A stretch of 23,510 nucleotides of DNA, from assembly GCA_003151665.1 (NCBI GenBank), contig PLYD01000071.1, positions 8,931 to 32,440 of the forward strand, written 5' to 3'. A model generated the notes under the pieces. That model saw only the letters and a program-made list of their open reading frames with translations. It was not told the DNA's origin and ran no database searches. How positions within the stretch are numbered: position 1 is the first letter of the stretch; each line of letters opens with the position of its first letter. Positions 23,466 through 23,510 of this stretch are shown here, one piece after another. This DNA is from Candidatus Dormiibacterota bacterium. GTDB lineage: Bacteria; Chloroflexota; Dormibacteria; Dormibacterales; Dormibacteraceae. Made by a program: the position numbers and the translations under genes.

Positions 23466-23510
23466 TGCGGCTCCACATCGCACATCGTGGTCGCGGTCTG
23501 GTTCTAGTTA

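Overview
The window is high-GC DNA (roughly two thirds G+C by eye) packed with genes on both strands. It holds about 20 intact protein genes, one gene cut by the left edge and one decayed locus. There is no rRNA, tRNA, CRISPR array, insertion sequence or prophage; it reads as chromosomal core and housekeeping DNA. Several features point to a free-living, probably soil, bacterium of the Actinobacteriota / Chloroflexota / Dormibacterota neighbourhood: a tandem DUF881 pair, an epimerase-acyltransferase pair like one I recall from mycobacteria, a Gram-positive-type LexA box, many genes that look leaderless, and decayed TadE/TadG-like pilus genes. This placement is inference from gene content, not from a marker gene.

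Layout. 1-513: the N-terminus of a GreA-like factor (minus) diverging from a small unknown gene. 523-1859: a broken TadE/TadG-type locus on the minus strand. 1993-4179: a membrane GAF-GGDEF-HD protein of cyclic-di-GMP signalling. 4209-7543: a two-gene minus-strand operon that matches the mitomycin-repair pair MrfA (helicase) and MrfB (exonuclease). Its promoter at 7555-7583 carries a textbook LexA/SOS operator between the -35 and -10 elements. 7692-8123: a small exported protein with a low-complexity tail. 8120-9574: cysteinyl-tRNA synthetase. 9596-10585: a molybdopterin-binding-domain protein. 10576-10920: DUF309. 10960-12345: an HD-domain phosphohydrolase. 12342-12617: an FmdB-type zinc ribbon with an acidic Gly/Asp tail. 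12635-13543: a threonine-dehydratase-like PLP enzyme. 13540-15241: threonine aldolase, overlapping a tryptophan-motif membrane protein. 15283-16812: a YtcJ-like amidohydrolase. 16809-17879: a phasin / histone-H1-like protein diverging from a PhaR-type regulator, a polyhydroxyalkanoate control module. 17992-19378: two overlapping DUF881 genes. 19432-22820: an operon of glutamate dehydrogenase, an SDR-fold protein and a lysophospholipid-acyltransferase-like protein. 23028-23453: a DUF4332-like helix-hairpin-helix protein.

Two architectural habits stand out. First, five of the convergent gene pairs share or overlap their stop codons, four of them through the same C-TA-R tetranucleotide. Second, many start codons have no Shine-Dalgarno but do have a -10-like hexamer (GATAAT or TAnnnT) 6-8 nt upstream, which suggests leaderless mRNAs.

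The strongest lead is the SOS-box-controlled MrfAB-like DNA repair operon. Next are the GGDEF protein with an altered HD-GYP signature, the decayed pilus locus, and the structured non-coding stretches at 17880-17991 and 22821-23000.
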